5,465 bases of DNA from contig JASLEM010000177.1 of the NCBI GenBank assembly GCA_030151165.1, positions 1 to 5,465 of the forward strand, given 5' to 3'. Source of the stretch: Burkholderiaceae bacterium (GTDB lineage: Bacteria; Pseudomonadota; Gammaproteobacteria; Burkholderiales; Burkholderiaceae). Positions within the stretch are counted from its first letter, which is position 1, and each line of letters opens with the position of its first letter. The notes beneath the pieces are model-generated. The model was given only the letters and a program-made list of their open reading frames with translations, was not told the origin of the DNA and made no database searches. The position numbers and the translations under genes are program-made. Shown piece by piece: positions 5,392 through 5,465 of the stretch.

Positions 5392-5465
5392 TTGCTGCCT
5401 GTCCTGCCCCCCGCAATCCTTGCACTCGCAGACGGCACGGTCTTCTCCGGCACCTCGATCGGCGC
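5392..5465 (+). CDS. carA: Carbamoyl-phosphate synthase small subunit, N-terminal part (3' end outside window)
   Basis: The first 24 codons are present, starting at TTG: MLPVLPPAILALADGTVFSG and continuing TSIG. The LALADGTVFSGTSIGA stretch matches the opening strand-turn of CarA (E. coli: LVLEDGTQFHGRAIGA), the N-terminal domain that packs against CarB. CarA is the glutaminase subunit: it releases ammonia from glutamine and passes it to CarB, which makes carbamoyl phosphate from bicarbonate and ATP for pyrimidine and arginine synthesis. The class I amidotransferase domain and catalytic Cys lie outside the window. carB is expected downstream. The identification rests on a short but characteristic N-terminus together with the promoter, spacing and Shine-Dalgarno. 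Confidence 0.82.
   Translation, partial: MLPVLPPAILALADGTVFSGTSIG

Noticed and set aside
1..5465. A CRISPR array, transposon, tRNA/rRNA gene, toxin-antitoxin pair or defence system
   Set aside because: I saw no regularly spaced repeats, transposase, tRNA cloverleaf or compact two-gene toxin-antitoxin layout. All substantial genes belong to familiar chromosomal families and share the same GC-rich codon use.

Overview
The window is GC-rich, with G or C at most third codon positions, and reads as a chromosomal segment of a betaproteobacterium. Burkholderiales is the likely order, probably the Rubrivivax/Roseateles/Leptothrix side. That placement rests on remembered resemblance of the NlpD tail, the RlmD Fe-S loop and the CarA N-terminus to proteins of that order; no search was run.

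Layout, left to right. (1) Positions 2-217 hold the C-terminal end of an NlpD-type LytM/M23 envelope protein, closed by a strong intrinsic terminator at 246-272. (2) Positions 273-579 are non-coding, with a few small inverted repeats. (3) Positions 580-936 encode a small secreted protein that is essentially a lone TonB C-terminal domain. (4) A 168-base spacer holds several consecutive GC hairpins. (5) Positions 1105-2664 encode a complete transmembrane methyl-accepting chemotaxis protein, followed by a hairpin. (6) Positions 2746-4278 encode the 23S rRNA m5U1939 methyltransferase RlmD. It has no visible Shine-Dalgarno and a -10-like GATAAT placed as for a leaderless mRNA. (7) A convergent spacer carries the terminator of the next gene. 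(8) Positions 4366-5067, minus strand, encode a seven-helix Bax inhibitor-1/YccA family membrane protein. (9) A divergent intergenic region of about 325 bases follows. (10) carA, the carbamoyl-phosphate synthase small subunit, begins at a TTG at 5392 and runs off the window.

The genes do not form one pathway. NlpD (cell separation), the TonB-like protein and the chemoreceptor belong to the envelope and periplasm. RlmD and CarA are housekeeping enzymes of rRNA modification and of pyrimidine/arginine synthesis. The BI-1 protein is a membrane protein of uncertain biochemical role. Terminator-like hairpins separate most genes, so most are probably transcribed singly.

I find no undescribed multi-gene system. 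The observations most worth checking are regulatory: the carA promoter, whose predicted initially transcribed sequence resembles the UTP-sensitive start of E. coli carAB P1; the possible leaderless start of rlmD; and the apparent absence of rpoS from the nlpD-rlmD interval.
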